64,000 nucleotides of DNA, taken from NCBI GenBank assembly GCA_022749755.1, contig CM040445.1, positions 17,567,182 through 17,631,181 on the forward strand, written 5' to 3'. The DNA comes from Azadirachta indica. Its lineage: Eukaryota > Streptophyta > Magnoliopsida > Sapindales > Meliaceae. Each line of letters starts with the position of its first letter. Position 1 is the stretch's first letter. Positions 61,041 to 64,000 of the stretch are shown piece after piece. Both the position numbers and the translations under genes were made by a program. A model generated the notes under the pieces. That model did not search any database. It was given only the letters and a program-made list of their open reading frames with translations, and was not told the origin of the DNA.

Positions 61041-61599
61041 TCTGTGAAGTTTTGTTTGTTTAGTTGAATTATTTGGGCCGCTTGAAGCTGATTCATAAAA
61101 TTTTAGTTAATTTTTAAATAAATTAAAATTTAAAATATATGGCGATTTTTAAGATTTATAAATTATTTTATACAAGTTGATGTCACAAATTTTTATATGA
61201 TTGCCTTGTTGTCGATATTATTTATTAGTTTTTAATTTTATACAATAATTTGGATAATGTGCTTTTATTTTAGTATTATTTCATGTAAAATTATTAAAAG
61301 AAGATGATAAAATCTATTTATAACAATTAACAAAAAGTTTATGCTTTTATTAAGAAACTTCATGTGTTCTTATGTCTGACGAATCTTTCCTTGCTCTCTC
61401 TCTTTTTTTTTTTTTTAATCTCAAAGGCTACACTTTTCTACTGCTTCTTATGCTCATTGTTGTTTACATAATTTTTATATTAATTTCCTCCCTCCTCCTC
61501 TCTTAGTTTCTTTTGCGCATTCAAAAAAAGAAAAAAAAAGAATTTTCTTTTTTTTTTTTTTCATCAGTTTCCATCAGCTCTTTGCACTTGTTCTTGATC

Positions 61600-61965
61600 T
61601 AGAGAAACCCTTTTCTTGTTTTCATATTCCATTGCAATCTTTCAAACTTTGAGGATATATAAGTCGTTTTCCCTATCTAATCAAGAAACCAAAATTTCTA
61701 CACTTTGACTTCAGTTATAAATCCAAATTAGTCCTCATCTTGGCCTTTATTAATAATTAGTTTCTCGTCCCCAAGTCTTTCTTCATATTTGATTTGATTG
61801 CTAATAATTTATGCTAATAAAGTTGATGACTAATAGTTTAACAATTTCGTTTTTATTATTTTTAATATATTACTTAAAATTAAGTCTTTTTCCATCAAAT
61901 ATTACATGATCCTGGTATAATAGCTTTCATTTTGACTTTCTTTACTATCTATAATTTTATATAGA
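61600..61965. repeat. Segment with three duplicated parts
   Basis: 61603-61742 matches 62208-62339 (AAACCCTTTTCTTGTTTTCA in both); 61707-61830 matches 60920-61040; 61880-61965 matches 57245-57330. All are direct repeats. Confidence 0.65.
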
Positions 61966-62207
61966 GAAATTAGTAAATATTCCCTTATATTTTTTAAACG
62001 AAAAATACCCCTCTTAACTATGATAAACAATAAATACTTCAAAGTTATTATACATTTATGTAAAATAAATATTTTAAAATTATGTATTTAAAAGGCATAT
62101 TAATAGACCATTTAAACCTAATTATTAGTGTATAATGACCAATATATTCTGATAAATTACTTTTTGATAATTACTCTCTAAATAATTATTTTAAATAATA
62201 GTATAAG

Positions 62208-63210
62208 AAACCCTTTTCTTGTTTTCATATTTCATTGCAATCTTTCAAACGTTAAGGATATATAAGTCTTTTTCCCTATTTAATTAAAAAATAAAAATTT
62301 CTAGACTTTGGCTTAAGTTATAAATCCAAATTAGTCTTCTTCTTTCATATACCTGCAAAATTGTTGAAGCAATACCAACAATAAACAATTATTTATGTCT
62401 CATTCAAAATAATATTAGAATAATACAAACGAAACACCTCTGAAATATGGTGTGAACATTTTAAATATCAAGCCTATTATACTCTTGAAGATATTTTATC
62501 TATTCAACTAATATGATGTACTTTGATCATAAAAGAGAGATATTTGTATTTGTAAATTACCTTTTTCTCCTTACAAGTCTTAATAATACTTTTATCTATT
62601 TAAATCAAGCTTTATATTCATGGTTGCTAAAGTAAAAAAAAAATGTCCAAAATTTCATTAAAAAACTAATGGTTAGTTAATGATATGAAAGTAACTACCT
62701 ATTAAATGCCAGAGAAATTATTTCAAAATTGAGGGGAAGCAATAATTCTCTGAGAAAATTTTTTACAATTAAATCAGTTTTAGTAAAAATTATGTAAAAT
62801 TCAATTCATATTATTTAATTAATTATTACTTTTAATTAAAAAAAATATTTCAATGCAGTAAAAAATCTCACTTTCAAAATATTAAAACTTTTGTCCCCCA
62901 TTATTACTTAAATCTGCAACAATATAAGAGTTTTATAACGAAATTTCGTTCAAAAGTAGGATTGTTACAATAGAAAAAGTTTATGATTTACTTATTTTAT
63001 TAAACTGGATGTTTCACGTCAATATTAATATAAAATTTTACCCTTTATTTTTTTTCATTTCATTTTATTTTTTACCTACTCCAAATACTCTTTAAAAATT
63101 TATTAAATTTTTAATTCTAAAATTAAAAATACTTTTAAACTCTCTAATAATTACCTTATTTTTTAACCTTATTTTATAAAATAACAATTATTTTTTAAAT
63201 TATTTATTAT
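62208..63210. repeat. Segmental duplication, copy B
   Basis: 62208-62339 repeats 61603-61742, and 62340-63210 repeats 59380-60120. No coding capacity. Confidence 0.6.
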
Positions 63211-63359
63211 TATGCTCGGTTGTTATCAAATTCTTCTCTTGAGGTTTGAGATTGTATTAGTTGGATAGAAAATTTGAGAAATGTATCAAAAAATTCTTTT
63301 AAACCATAAGTCAACTAACCCCGAATGGTATTTTTACTAAAATGCCCTCAATCTTTAAG

Positions 63360-64000
63360 TTTTATGTTAATGAATTAATTGTTAAAGTTACTTTAGTCTA
63401 AATGCTTGGTGTAAAACCTTTATAACTCTTAATAATTTAAAAAATACTCTTAAAAGTCTCAATTTATTATAAAATAATAATTATACTCTTATATAATAAT
63501 AATTATTTAAGAAAAATAACTACCAATAATATTTAATTAAAGATTTATTAGTTATTTTCTTAAATAATAATTATTTTTTAAATAATTATTTTATTAATAT
63601 ATTATTAAAATAATATTTTGATTAACATATTTTACATAAATAAATTATATTTTTACCCTTACACAATTATTTAAGAATATATTTAATAATATATTTTTGT
63701 AAATATATTAATTTAAATAAATAATAATATATTATTTATAGCATAATTAATAATATAAATATTTATTAATTTATTATAAATTTATTTATTTTCATTGATA
63801 TCTATTTTTATTATTTTATTTATATTTTTAAATATTTATTATAAATATGTTATAAAATAAATAAAATTTATAAACCTGAAATATTAATATTTATTTATAT
63901 TTAATTTTTATTTAATTTCTAATAATTAAAAATGTGTAATTTATTTTTTAATTTATTACAAATAATTAGAATAAATTATTTTATTAATATATTATTAAAA
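63360..64000. repeat. Partial copy of the 741 bp inverted-repeat family, cut by window end
   Basis: The start (TTAATAATTTAAAAAATACTCTTAAAAGTCTCAATTTATTATAAAATAATAATTATACTC, in pieces) parallels 58490-58560; the AT-rich interior then runs to the window end. No right end is seen. Confidence 0.45.

Overview
The window reads as nuclear DNA of a dicot-like flowering plant. It is very AT-rich, its genes have GT-AG introns, it carries a plant PPR gene and a plant-type eIF5A gene, and most of it is dead transposable elements of families typical of plants. The species cannot be told from the sequence. A run of exactly 100 N (36035-36134) marks an assembly gap of unknown true size.

Only three loci look functional or nearly so. 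(1) A six-coding-exon gene on the minus strand (31936-33928) encodes a 175-residue, mostly helical conserved plant protein. (2) A PPR gene of PLS type starts at 34584 on the plus strand, head to head with it across about 650 bp, and runs into the assembly gap. (3) A complete three-exon eIF5A gene lies at 55527-56894.

Layout. 1-3.9 kb: a minus-strand copia-type element with two diverged LTRs and only gag left. 5.0-12.1 kb: a whole but heavily mutated minus-strand Ty3/gypsy chromovirus with both LTRs. 12.5-18.1 kb: a plus-strand copia relic whose 3' LTR carries a Tourist-like MITE. 18.2-23.8 kb: a repeat array split by a CACTA-like element that holds pieces of two host genes, an aldo-keto reductase and a TFIIIC subunit. 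24.1-25.4 kb: a BAHD acyltransferase pseudogene with a duplicated core promoter. 26-31.4 kb: a CACTA end, a gypsy gag relic, a complete 1.04 kb TRIM-type miniature LTR element and a copia gag relic. 31.9-36.0 kb: the two head-to-head genes. 36.2-38.9 kb: a 5'-truncated copia that abuts the gap. 40-44 kb: stray exon-like sequence and an L-type lectin receptor kinase pseudogene. 44.7-59.2 kb: an AT-rich desert built largely from inverted-repeat (foldback, MULE-type) elements, with eIF5A at its right side. 57-64 kb: segmental duplications downstream of eIF5A.

The genes do not form a pathway; eIF5A (translation), PPR (organelle RNA) and the small helical protein are unrelated housekeeping-type genes between transposon layers. 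No wholly new system is evident. The points most worth a second look are the CACTA-like element with captured gene fragments, the TRIM element, the inverted-repeat elements with 9 and 11 bp target duplications, and the gap inside the PPR gene.
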